NCBI RefSeq assembly: GCF_921293095.1
Contig: NC_060254.1
Coordinates: forward strand, 2,666,001 to 2,730,000
Reading direction: 5' to 3'
Length of the DNA: 64,000 nucleotides
Source: Ischnura elegans
Lineage: Eukaryota > Arthropoda > Insecta > Odonata > Coenagrionidae
Shown one piece after another: positions 1-10,186 of the stretch. How positions within the stretch are numbered: position 1 is the stretch's first letter; every line of letters starts with the position of its first letter. A program made the position numbers and the translations under genes. The notes under the pieces are model-generated. The model was not told where the DNA came from. It was given only the letters and a program-made list of their open reading frames with translations, and searched no databases.

Positions 1-1660
1 ACGACGCATCACTCCTGGTCAAACGGATTGCCAGTATTTGCTTTCGTGCTTGGGGGCTAAAAATGTTGGGAACTGCCTTATCCGTAGAGAGAGGTCGTGT
101 CTTTAGACCTTCAGCATGACGCAGTTCAGAGTTGAGGGTGGAAAAAATTTCGGATCGGTGCGAAGCCACTCAGAAAATAGTTCAGAGGCTGGGAAACCAT
201 GTGACGATAGTGTTGGAATTTATTTTTGAGTGGTGTTTTTTCCGTCTTGTGAAGTGATTATTTCTAATTCCCAATTACAAGAAGGAAGCAGTGCGTGCAT
301 CTAAAACACGCAAATCGTTCGTTAGGCACAGTGAAGTGCATTGGTTTGTATGGAGTACGGAAATACCTGAATTTGGAAATCACTGGTTCAGTGCGTGATA
401 TGGTGGATGGTGTGCGTGTGGAAGCATCTTGTGGTCATTGTGCAGTCACATTGTGCAGTTTTTTGTGTTACCATGAGAGTTACAGAAGAGGAATAATGAC
501 GCTATGATCTCAGGATTTGGCTTCATTCTCCTGAAAAGAGTCAAATGCTCCAGATCCAAGGAAACAACCATAAGTAGCTATAATTTTCACCTTTTAAAAG
601 TACTCGTAATTATCATATTTTTCAATGCAGTTGATTGGGAGAACACAATTATATTGACCTCATTAATGACACTGGGTGCATTTAGAATTCTTTACCTTCA
701 CGGTGTAGCATTAGTACATCCCAGACATAAAAATCACCTGCTATCGCCGCAAAAAAAGGTAGAAAGCTGAACTTTAAGCATTTGTAGGAAATTCTGCCGA
801 AGCTCTGTAGGGTCGCGTCATATATCGTATTTCTTGTTGTTTATTCGACTACATTCATGAATTATTAATCGGGAAGAAACTTAAACTTTTAGTTTCTATG
901 GTCGAAAGAGTGAAAAAACACCTGCGAAAAACTATGAGAACAGCGAAATGGTCGTTTTCTTCATCTCCTCACGAGCAAAATATTTGAGTTGGTACATTTC
1001 ATCGTATTTATATAGAGAGAATGATATCTCTGCATTACATATAGCTTTTAAAAATGAAATTTTACCTATTCTTTGAGATTTTAAATAGCCGAAAGGTAGA
1101 TTTCAATTTCTGAGGTGTAGAAAATTACATGAATATCGAAGTTATGTATGCGATACGAAAAAAATTTCCCTAAAATTTCAAGAGAAGAAATGTTTATATT
1201 GCTCCTCTTAAAACAAACAACAAAAACGAAAATTACCCGGCAATGGACACTACCAAAGTAGGAGCCGAAATTGTTGCCCAGAATAGACGCCAAATTGGCA
1301 ATGCCGCTGAATCACGCCTTCGTTTCGGAGAACGAAAATCCCTTCTCTTCCGAGTAGTTGAAAATTAGTATGCAGTTATTTGAGGAATGGAATTTGACAA
1401 CAAGAGCGACTGTTATGTTGGGGTGCGCAAGAGTCATGGCCTCCTATCAAGCGTGAATTCCTCACGGAGTTTAGTTACGAAGTCGCCTGAAGCCATCATT
1501 TCATCTGCGGAAAGCATTATCCGTGAATCGCCCCATCATAATAATCATTGTGATGGTCAAATTCCCTTTCTCGACGAGCAACATACTTCTTTTAGAGTAC
1601 CATACGGAAGAAAAGACCCAACTCAGTGGGTTTGTTACGCTCCGATGCGAGGCCTGGTTC
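1..1660. other. No recognisable gene
   Basis: This AT-rich stretch has only short reading frames (up to about 106 codons), with no domain, biased composition or splice-bounded exon that I trust. The frames at 295-770 and 1387-1717 overlap one another in different phases and look random. I see no RNA gene and no clear repeat end here. Confidence 0.5.
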
Positions 1661-1667
1661 AGCGGCC

Positions 1668-1910
1668 TTGCAATTATAGAGGGTATTGTGGGTTCGCGAG
1701 AACTTAAAATTCCGTAACTCTTGCTTTAGATAATCTTAAGCTGGTATTAGCCAAAATTCCTCTTGAAATAATAGGATATTAAGTAAGATAGTTGTGCCTA
1801 TCTAGTGTAAAAAATCTTAATGATCGAAAGTCCTATAAATTCAATTTCAGAGGTGATGCACGGTTTCTTCTATGATTTAAATAATAAGTTATTGATTGAT
1901 CTGATCCACA
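1668..1910 (+). repeat. Diverged direct repeat, copy 1
   Basis: About 240 bp that recur at 3045-3285 in the same orientation. Shared landmarks are a run around 'aaattccgtaact', then 'ccaaaattcctcttgaa', then 'aatcttaatgatc', then 'caatttcag'. The copies are clearly homologous but differ by many substitutions and small indels, so the duplication is old. No reading frame is preserved between them. It may be an unnamed transposon fragment or an old tandem duplication with a step of about 1.37 kb. Confidence 0.65.
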
Positions 1911-3044
1911 GTTAGCCAATTCTGGAGAAGGTTTCGCTTCACGAGTGATATTTGAGTTCGCGACTGAGCGAACGAATGAATACGAAAATAACGTAATATT
2001 CTAAGTGATGTGACCTTAGGTTTTATTTCCCACCTGTCTTTCAATTTATGCCAGAGACGAACTCAATTACTTATTATCTGTTCATGGATTTCTAATAAGT
2101 GAATTATTATTGATTATTAAAATATTCAACCGATTAAGGTAGGTTTTCCAGGAGCACTTATAAAGCGTTCAGGGTATCTTTTCTTCCTTTAAGCACTTCC
2201 CACTTCCATCCACAATAAGGCCTACTCCCTTGCATTCTATCTAAAAAAAACATTCTCCCCCTTCCTCTCCCTCACATTCTACCCTCTAACATTGATTTCA
2301 ACATCCACTCTTCGCAAAGTACTCCCCCCATCCATACCCTCTGCCTATTCCGTATCTCATCTAGAGACTCCCTCTGCTAACCCACCATTTCCAGCACTTC
2401 GTCGTTCCCCCTCCTTTACGTACACATTAATTTCTCCATTCTTTAAGTATGGTGCCTTCCCGTATTAGAGTAAGAATTGGAAGACGTCGGATAGCTATAA
2501 ATATCTTTAATAAACACATGTACCTGTCGAATATTTAACGTGACGAGGGAATTTCAAACGAAATGAGCCCGGGGAAAAATTAGGAACACATAAAAATGAA
2601 ATACAATGTATTAAAATATTTTTAAGTCGAATCACCGATGAAAGTCCATTAAGATAACCTTGAATGATAGTATTTGACACCTAAATGCACATAAACAATC
2701 CACTCTCTCGCTGATCGCATGGAAGTTAGGTGATGCAATACCGAATTACTATTGACGCTCAACGTATGTTGGGACCAAAGTGGTTACGTCACCGTCATTC
2801 TACCTATCCTTATTCCGTCTATCATACGTGCAGCCAATTCTCTATAAAATAAATAGAATAAGCGGCCATCTCCACTTGCATCCACACCTACAATTTTTTT
2901 ATAAAACGTCCACAATTTCAAAGATACTTTTCCTAGATACATATCATTAAAGGATCTCTAACGGTAAACATAGGACCACATGAAATATTTACCGTATCAT
3001 TTCGGCCTATTCTCCTTCTCGCTTTGAACTAGCAATAGAATGAA
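1911..3044. other. No recognisable gene; pyrimidine-rich tract
   Basis: Apart from a pyrimidine-rich tract at about 2170-2440 (stretches such as 'cccttcctctccctcaca'), nothing is identifiable. The tract could be a decayed transposon tail read antisense, but no diagnostic motif supports that. Confidence 0.4.
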
Positions 3045-3285
3045 TTGTTAAAGACGGTATTGTTGGTTCACAACAACTTAACTTAAATTCCGTAACTTAA
3101 CTTTAACTTAGTCATAATTTGATACAAGCCAAAAATCCTCTTGAATTTATCGGGTAGCAGGTAACATGGTTGTGTATACCTAATGAAAATAATCTTAATG
3201 ATCTTAAGCCACTTCAATTGAATTTCAGAATTGGTACGTGGTTCGTTCTGTGATTTACAGAGTAAGTCATTGATTGTTTTAATCC
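3045..3285 (+). repeat. Diverged direct repeat, copy 2
   Basis: Second copy of the block at 1668-1910, same strand. The order of conserved words is the same and ends near 'ttgaatttcag', followed by a shared 'gtgattta...aagtcattgattg' segment. No coding potential is conserved between the copies. Confidence 0.65.
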
Positions 3286-3639
3286 AATATTATTCAAATG
3301 ATTATTTTTTGTGAAAAAAACTTTAGCATTGCAGTAGCTACTCTAAGAGTACGTAACTAATACGGTCCTCGAAAATATGGATTCACATTTGACGAAAATC
3401 AAGTAGACTTACGTATATAAATATAAGGTTGTGTTTGATTCAAACACTAAGCTATAAATTGAATATATCAATTATTGTATTTGATTTCTATCGTGTACTC
3501 ACTTTATAGACAGTCCGTATACAGAGCAGTTGAAAGCCATAAAATCGAAATTACAAAATGAGACGACGTAGACCCTGGGAGGGGATTGGTAGTCCTGTAC
3601 AAACTCCAATTTCACTTGAATGTAAATTAATTGAATTAA

Positions 3640-3860
3640 TTTTTTTCACTCACGAATTCAGGAATATTCCTGTGAAGTTTCTCCTCACCGTCGTGCTCGT
3701 ACCATGTCTTCTTCTCGCACTTAATTTCTTCTCACTTCCTGCTCATATCTGTGACTGCAACCCCGACAAACACTACGATTAACACCCAGAAATACGCTTA
3801 GTTCAGAGTCACTGAAAAATTACACAAAAGAGAACAACATGAGAAAGGTTTTTGGAAGTT
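3640..3860 (+). repeat. Inverted dispersed repeat, arm A
   Basis: About 220 bp that match the reverse complement of 13208-13429 at perhaps 80 percent identity. On the minus strand both copies show an arginine-rich frame (see 13208-13429), but in this copy that frame is interrupted. The plus-strand frame through this arm ends at a stop at the equivalent place in the other copy. Neither strand is clearly coding now. Best read as two copies of an unnamed repeat or of an exon-like segment. Confidence 0.65.
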
Positions 3861-5400
3861 GGTATACCAGATAATAATTTTATGAATCTTGTGGCTAGAA
3901 CAAATTGTAAGCTTTAAATTATCATATTCATCTTCATCACTGATGATGAGACGATTAAATACAAAAATCGGTAACAGAGAATGTTAATTACCGACCACAT
4001 TTGTTGGATGTGAATTAAATCTTTCTATGAAACAGGGAGGTAATCCGAGAAATCTAAAAAATACTAAAAAAATCTTTTGGGACTGCACAGTGAAAAACAA
4101 TGCAGATAGTCCATCCATTGCAACCTGATAAATTCAAGGAATTATAATCGGGGTGCCCATTACTATGGCGACGGCACGTAGTTCGTCATTGAAAATTTGG
4201 GATTGGGTTTAAAACTATATTTCAGGGGGTTTACAAAAATATAAATAATTTCATCGCTCACTCAATGCCTCAGACCGAAGGTTAGCGTGGATAGACGTAA
4301 GTATATACATGTAATAGGAGAACTGAGTGGAGAGCTACGTTAACCCATCTTCGGATTGCTGATTTATGACGACGGCAATTGATTCATGGGACTTGCACAT
4401 TAACTTTCACGTGATCATGATCCCTCTCGTGTATTTCTGCTCCTCAAGCACGTCCGTACCAAATTTTACCATGACCCCATACTCACATTCTCTATAAGCA
4501 ATAAAACAGATCCAATGCAGTTACTTTAGGATCATTGCCCAGAAAAACGGTAACAAAGAAGTATGCTGCGGAAATGCAGATAAGACACAGAAACTAAAAT
4601 ATAGATTCAAAAAATAAGAGAGACAGATTCAAAAAATACTAACATAAGACTGTTTTTTCCTGACAATCTATTGGAGAATACCAAAGTTTGAAATAATATC
4701 ATTTTCACCAGTATCACTCCTTGAGGAGCTGTCGAGTGGATAACTAACTAATGCAATTGAATCATAAAATGCTAAAAACCCACCATACTTTTTTGTATTG
4801 TGATGGAATTTTGCCGATAAGTGGTGCAGTAAGAAATGGAAAGCAGGTTATGAGCGCAATAAAAGCCCACAAAATGATAATAATTTACTCACTCACTAAA
4901 TCACGGTCAATCAGAAGAATATCATCACAGCAAGCCGCTGTTTGCAGACTAACCTCTCATGCACACATTGTCTCACTCCTTTCAAATTTCTCAAGGGTGC
5001 TCTGAGTGCACGCCGGTGTCGATGAAGTTAGGGACGGTTGGTGTAGTCACTGCGACACTTACAGATTGGAAGTGGTTTTTGAAATGACACCGGAGAGTGA
5101 GTCACAGTCTTCTGACGGTTAGCAAGACAAGAAATTACGCTAAAGTTAGGAGGTGGGGGGGATTAATGATGGAATTAGGCGACGTCTGGTTGAATAGAGC
5201 ACTGAAACCGTTGGAGAGTCTAAAGCGCCCAATCACTGAAACTATCGAACTTATTACGCAACACAAGTAAATGATACGAGCTCTTAGGAAAACTAAATTA
5301 TTTTAAATGAATTTATATAAAATATTACATTTTAAAATTAATATCAATGACATCCTATTTATTTATCTATAGCTTAAATTTTATTTTAATATATTTACGA
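3861..5400. other. No recognisable gene
   Basis: AT-rich sequence with only short, unconvincing frames such as the 84-codon one at 4751-5005. No repeat partner, RNA gene or splice-bounded exon was recognised. Confidence 0.5.
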
Positions 5401-5420
5401 AAATACATCGGCCTTATTTT

Positions 5421-5523
5421 CGTGACGTCAAAGGTGTCATCCAATCACGTGCCTGCTCAAACTTCGAATCTTCGGGAGCCTCGCCCCGTCTCAGTTTGTT
5501 GAGAGTCGTCTTCGAGTGAAGAG
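5421..5523 (+). promoter_or_regulatory. Probable promoter and first exon
   Basis: Within 100 bp there is a full cAMP-response-type site (tgacgtca, 5423-5430), a CCAAT box overlapping an E-box (ccaatcacgtg, 5441-5451), an arthropod-type initiator (tcagtt, 5491-5496) and a strong 5' splice site (gag|gtgagt, with the intron starting at 5524). The stretch is richer in GC and CpG than its surroundings. A transcript starting near 5493 would have a first exon of about 30 nt with no long frame, so it would be untranslated. It points rightward toward the duplicated exon-like segments at 8714 and 11132. Motif matches alone can arise by chance, so this remains an inference. Confidence 0.45.
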
Positions 5524-6482
5524 GTGAGTATCTCACTGAGTAACCAAGCCATGTTTAAGTGTCCGGTTCCCTATTTCATATTTACGCCATTACTATTTTA
5601 TTTAAGTGTTTGAGATATCATTGAATTCGCTGTGATTAATGCCGATAGTTAAACGTGAGATAATCGCTTTATTGTGCTTTATTCCGCTTGAGAACATGTA
5701 TTACCCTTAGCCAAGAATCTAAAGATGTGAAGTAATTATTTTTGTGATATCTTCGTCAGTGATTTATATCCTTTCATTGTTCCTGCTAAAGGTGCGAGAA
5801 TAGTTGGGATATTTTACCAATTCGTGCCTTATTGCTATGCTTGTCGCGGTTCGATTGCTATTGTGGTACGGAATACGTCTAAATTGTTCATCGTTGAGCA
5901 CGATGGCTAGTAATCTAGTTTCAGTAATGCTGCCTGTATGTCTCACGTATCTGATGATGGACAATTGTCCATTACAACAATCCAGTGGTCATTTTGTGAT
6001 AATGTAGTCACGAAGGTGTAATCTGTTTTATTTTATCTGATTTGAGTATCTTGTGTATCGTCGACGGAGTGCTTGAAGGTCATCCGTACATGCTTCTTGA
6101 GTGATTTCTTAGGGGTTTTGAGAACAGCTAAAATATAATGATTTGTCTCCCATCGTTGGAAAGAGGCGAGTTTTCACGTCGTCTTAGCTCTTGCCGCAAG
6201 AATATTGCGAAAGAATTTTCGGGACTTTGTCGCACATATAGTTGAATATTTGTAAGGCTGTGACATTTCACCGCAGATTGCCTGACCTTGCTGTTATTAG
6301 TGGCATGGTATTACTCGCAGATCCTTCAAGATATATTCCTTAAATTTTCGTTTTGAGAGTTGAACTAGACGCCTCTTCTTTGTTGAAGTCGCCAAAGTGA
6401 TTGTAATCGCTGACTCCCTGATAAAAATAAACTCCTCCATTAAGGAGAGGTTTACCCTCCATTGAGGGTACAGGAAGGATAG

Positions 6483-6880
6483 GTGTACCCTTCCTGTACC
6501 CTTCAGCAAGGGTACACGAAGGGTATTTTAGAACATTGGTGGGTACGCCCTCTCCTTCCTGGAGGGTACGGGAAGGGTTTGGCCAGCCTCGATGAAGGGT
6601 ACAGGAAGGATAAGTGTACCCTTCCTGTACCCTTCAGCAAGGGTACACGAAGGGTATTTTAGAACATTGGTGGGTACGCCCTCTCCTTCCTGGAGGGTAC
6701 GGGAAGGGTTAGGCCAGCCTCGATGAAGGGTACAGGAAGGATAAGTGTACCCTTCCTGTACCCTTCAGCAAGGGTACACGAAGGGTATTTTAGAACATTG
6801 GTAGGTACGCCCTCTCCTTCCTGGAGGGTACGGGAAGGGTTTGGCCAGCCTCAATGAAGGGTACAGGAAGGGTAGGATAA
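6483..6880 (+). repeat. 131-bp minisatellite, about 3 copies
   Basis: Unit starts ('gtgtacccttcctgta') fall at 6483, 6614 and 6745, an exact step of 131 bp. The copies are nearly identical. Each unit holds internal inverted pairs such as 'gggtacaggaagg' and 'ccttcctgtaccc', so single strands would fold into hairpins. Confidence 0.9.
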
Positions 6881-7000
6881 AATAAAAACTAAAAATCCAT
6901 AAATTAACATAAAAATTTAAAAAATCGCTAATAAACTAAATTAAACGAATGGGGATAGGTTGCAACAGTGATTTCTAAAGTTATAGGGCATAAAAAAATT

Positions 7001-7080
7001 AGCCTTCACGTGGTCTTGAACCCAGGACCTACATATAACAATATCACGAACTAGAGATTTAACAACCTCGGCTATCGAGG
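7001..7080 (-). ncRNA. tRNA-like (SINE-head-like) segment
   Basis: On the minus strand an A-box-like 'tagccgaggttgtta' is followed about 45 nt later by a B-box-like 'gggttcaagacc', in the order and spacing of a tRNA promoter. The ends pair only partly and no clean anticodon stem can be drawn. It is best read as a degenerate tRNA-derived segment, possibly a SINE head, lying between the two minisatellites of the host element. Confidence 0.35.
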
Positions 7081-7341
7081 TACTTGACAGGAGTAGTTTC
7101 TCAACGGAACTTATACTACAAAATCTTAAGATGAGAATCGCACCCGGGCCTATGTGGAAGAAAGCTGTGACTTTTTTCTACCACACCTATTTCGTTTCAG
7201 AAAATAAGATCGGCATTCTAATACTGAACATCACTCTAGCGATGTCTCATTGTCAGCCACACAAATAGGTTACATCCTACAACGTGAATGGAAGAACTTC
7301 TAAATGAGCTTTTTTCACACAATTACAGAAACTATTGTGTA

Positions 7342-7607
7342 CAGTGGCGTAGTCAGGAATTTCGTTTGGGGGGGGGGTCCAAAACCAGGTGGGAAAAGTT
7401 TTGAAAAACAGGATAGTAAGTATTGGAATTCAACTTATTCAAACACTTTTCATAATCGAAAAAACTTCAATAGTCAAAGAAATATTTTTTAAATTCATTA
7501 TTTTTTAATATTTTGATTTCTATTATGAAGGAAAATGATTGTGTTTTTATACTTCGGGGGGGCGGAGGGTCCGAACCCTCCGGACCCCACCCCTGGATAC
7601 GCCACTG
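7342..7607. mobile_element. hAT-like MITE (CAGTGGCG ends)
   Basis: A 266-bp element begins 'cagtggcgtagtcagg' and ends 'cctggatacgccactg', so the terminal inverted repeats are about 16 bp. It has G-rich and C-rich runs just inside the ends. Flanks 'attgtgta' (7334-7341) and 'aatatgta' (7608-7615) agree at 6 of 8 positions, compatible with a decayed 8-bp target duplication of the hAT type. There is no coding capacity. It is nested in the 6416-8393 element. Confidence 0.7.
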
Positions 7608-7783
7608 AATATGTATACTATTGTTTTCCTTAAGGAAATTTTAAAGATTAGTTGTGTAGCCCGTCTATATTTGCTTTCAAAGACTGCTTACGTTCTTGTA
7701 CGGAACTCAATACTCTTTAGCAGGTGAAAGTAGCTAAGGAGAGTCTTTCAGGATATGTTTTCTTCAGTTATAAATGCTAAGTC

Positions 7784-8300
7784 CCAAGGAAGGGTACACG
7801 AAGGATTTTTCTCTCCTTCCCTTACCCTTAATGGTGGGTAGAGGAAGGGTACACGGATGGTAAGGGAAGGAGTTCCAAGGAAGGGTACACGAAGGATTTT
7901 TCTCTCCTTCCCTTACCCTTAATGGTGGGTAGAGGAAGGGTACACGGATGGTAAGGGAAGGAGTTCCAAGGATGGGTACACGAAGGATTTTTCTCTCCTT
8001 TCCTTACCCTTAATGGTGGGTAGAGGAAGGGTACACGGATGGTAAGGGAAGGAGTTCCAAGGAAGGGTACACGAAGGATTTTTCTCTCCTTCCCTTACCC
8101 TTAATGGTGGGTAGAGGAAGGGTACACGGATTGTAAGGGAAGGAGTTCCAAGGAAGGGTACACGAAGGATTTTTCTCTCCTTCCCTTACCCTTAATGGTG
8201 GGTAGAGGAAGGGTACACGGATGGTAAGGGAAGGATTTCCAAGGAAGGGTACACGAAGGATTTTTCTCTCCTTCCCTTACCCTTAATGGTGGGTAGGGCG
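7784..8300 (+). repeat. 91-bp minisatellite, about 5.7 copies
   Basis: Unit starts 'ccaaggaagggtacacg' fall at 7784, 7875, 7966, 8057, 8148 and 8239, a constant 91-bp step. The copies differ by only a few bases, so the array is recent. It shares the 'aagggtaca' vocabulary with the 131-bp array on the other side of the same element. Confidence 0.92.
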
Positions 8301-8713
8301 TGGGTTCTGCAAGGGTAACTACCCACCATGAAGGATGCCACCCTTCCTGTACCCTTCCTGTACCCACCATGGTGGAGTTTATTTTTGTCAGGGCTTTATC
8401 CCAAATATTCGGGAATTTCCTCGCAATTTAACTAATCAAGTCCTTTCGGTTTTGTTTTCTTAAATTTTATCTTCCCGGCCGCTAACTTACATGACCTTTA
8501 CAATCATAGAGAAAGGATTATCGAATATTTTAGTGTATTAGTTATCATTATTCACCAACTTCGTTTTATTTTTTACCTTAAATTTTCCGTCTTCGTAATT
8601 ACCGGATGGTGCTGCGATAATATTTCAGTATTCAAATTTATGTATTTCGTACTCTCTGTTCGTGCATGATAACAGCTTTATGTTAATATGTGTCTATACC
8701 TTATTATTTTCAG

Positions 8714-8809
8714 TATATCCAGTTTACGTGAAAGTAGTGGTGTGTCAGTTATACGAGTGATATTTCTTGGAATTCTTGTACATTGGAGAGTAATCCTGAG
8801 GAATGAATG
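8714..8809 (+). CDS. Exon-like segment, duplicated block copy 1
   Basis: A 96-nt segment is bounded by a polypyrimidine tract with 'ttttcag' at its left and 'gtaagc' at its right. In one frame it encodes about 31 residues including 'SVIRVIFLGILVHWRVIL', open throughout. The homologous segment in copy 2 (11132-11226) has the same splice signals and the same open frame, with matching residues S-S, E-S, S-V-I, V, H-W-R and I-L. The two segments differ by one nucleotide near the 3' end, so they would leave in different phases, and one copy may be dead. I do not recognise the protein. The upstream promoter at 5421-5523 could serve it, but intermediate exons were not found. Confidence 0.4.
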
Positions 8810-10186
8810 GTAAGCTAATTTCCATTTTCAATATTACACAACATTTCATTACATTATACGCCAAATTTTTGTCATTGCTAATCCTGAGTCTTTAACTTGA
8901 AATAGAAGATATTTTCACGGTGTTATATACTTAAGTCTAGGGACAATTTTTTTTATTTGGCTTGTCCCGTCGTGAATGGAGTTCTTAAAAATTTCGAATT
9001 CCAGGGAAAATACCGGAAAAGATGAGTGGAAAATTCTACGTCTAGACGTTTTGATGCAATTGTAAAGATATAGGCGACGGATTTTTCTTTGTATATTTAA
9101 CTTGTTTCAAAAGCGGCCTCTAAAATTAAACTACTCTTGTGAATTCGTTATCTATATCAACGCTTTCTGAGTACGCTTGCCGAATGATCTTCGGAGAATG
9201 TTGGCACTTGGTGAATCAGTATTAGATTGGTTCCTTTGGAACATTAAGACGTTTACGCTCCGATGCTACTTATTATTGGTTCTACGGCTGTCGACAACAT
9301 TTAAGGCAAATAAAATTATCTTAATAGTTTGTCTTGTAGAAACTGACTAAAATCTGTTGAAGTGAGCTCCATTATTTGCAACGCCAACAGCTTTTGATAT
9401 TTCCTTGCTTTAGTATCTGCAGTATGATTAACCTTATGGCAATGGCTCCTAACTCAATCATTCAATTCCTCCGAGTGCATTTAGATATTGAGTCAATTGA
9501 GGATTCCGTATATTTAAGAGATCCTTGCTATAAGTTTTTGAGTGTAACAGCTAAATAATGTATACGGCTACTTTTTTAAGCTTTTAGTCATTCTCGGTAA
9601 GTTTATAGTACCTATTGTCACTTTATTGTTTTCCGAAGATATTCGAATTGGAATTATTGTCTCTCATACTTCCAGATTTGGAGGTTTTAATAAGCATTAC
9701 CTCCACAATCATAAAATAAAACTTAATTTTCTGAAAAAAATTGGTTGAAAATGCGATTAAATAATTGCAACTTGCTTGCTCATACCTTTGCTTCCGGAAT
9801 TTTGCGGACGAGAGATGCTGACCATCAGAATGATTGACGTGGTTGTTTAGTCTTCTGAAAAGCTTTGGCGGTTCGAAAGACGGGTTTGTTTACGTCCTTC
9901 TTGTTTCACAAGTTGCCCTCGTTGCTGCAGTCGAATGCTCTTCGGCCGGTGCCCTTTGAGCAGGGGCGCCTTATATATCCCTGTGGTATTCTATCCGCTG
10001 AACTCTAACGGGGGAAGGGAATGGGAGGAGGGAGGGGAGGGTACACGCTTCCTCCAAGGCCAAGGGGGGCGTGCTTTCTAGCAAAACCTGGACAACCTTA
10101 ACTGTTCCTACAGAAATGGAAGAATATTCTATATCCCACAGATATTTCTGTAGATGCTGCAGGATTTCTTTCCTGGACATGTTGTT

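Larger units (their letters stand above)
6416..8393. mobile_element. Inverted-repeat element filled with minisatellites
   Basis: The interval starts with 'ccctgataaaaataaactcc' and ends with the near-perfect reverse complement, giving terminal inverted repeats of about 20 bp. Copy 2 of the surrounding block runs straight across the equivalent position (about 10810), so this is an insertion into copy 1. The interior holds a 131-bp minisatellite (6483-6880), a tRNA-like segment, a nested MITE (7342-7607) and a 91-bp minisatellite (7784-8300). Both minisatellites are built from variants of 'aagggtaca' in both orientations. No transposase is visible, so this is a non-autonomous DNA element. I could not fix a target-site duplication with confidence. 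Confidence 0.7.
5700..9945 (+). repeat. Tandemly duplicated block, copy 1
   Basis: Two parts of this interval align with 10330-12400 in the same order and orientation. They are 5720-6415 (matching about 10330-10810) and 8394-9945 (matching about 10815-12390). Divergence is substantial but homology is plain, for example 'caccgcagattgcctg' near 6272, 'tgctgcgataatatttca' near 8611 and 'aattttgcgga' near 9797. The gap between the two parts is the inserted element 6416-8393, which copy 2 lacks. A third partial copy lies at 32680-33300. The block carries an exon-like segment at 8714-8809. Confidence 0.75.

Noticed and set aside
3930-3970. Hammerhead-ribozyme-like 'ctgatgatgag' core
   Set aside because: The required GAAA after a stem II is absent and no flanking stems can be drawn.
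8101-8370. 89-codon Pro/Ser-rich minus-strand frame
   Set aside because: Lies inside the 91-bp minisatellite and repeats with it.
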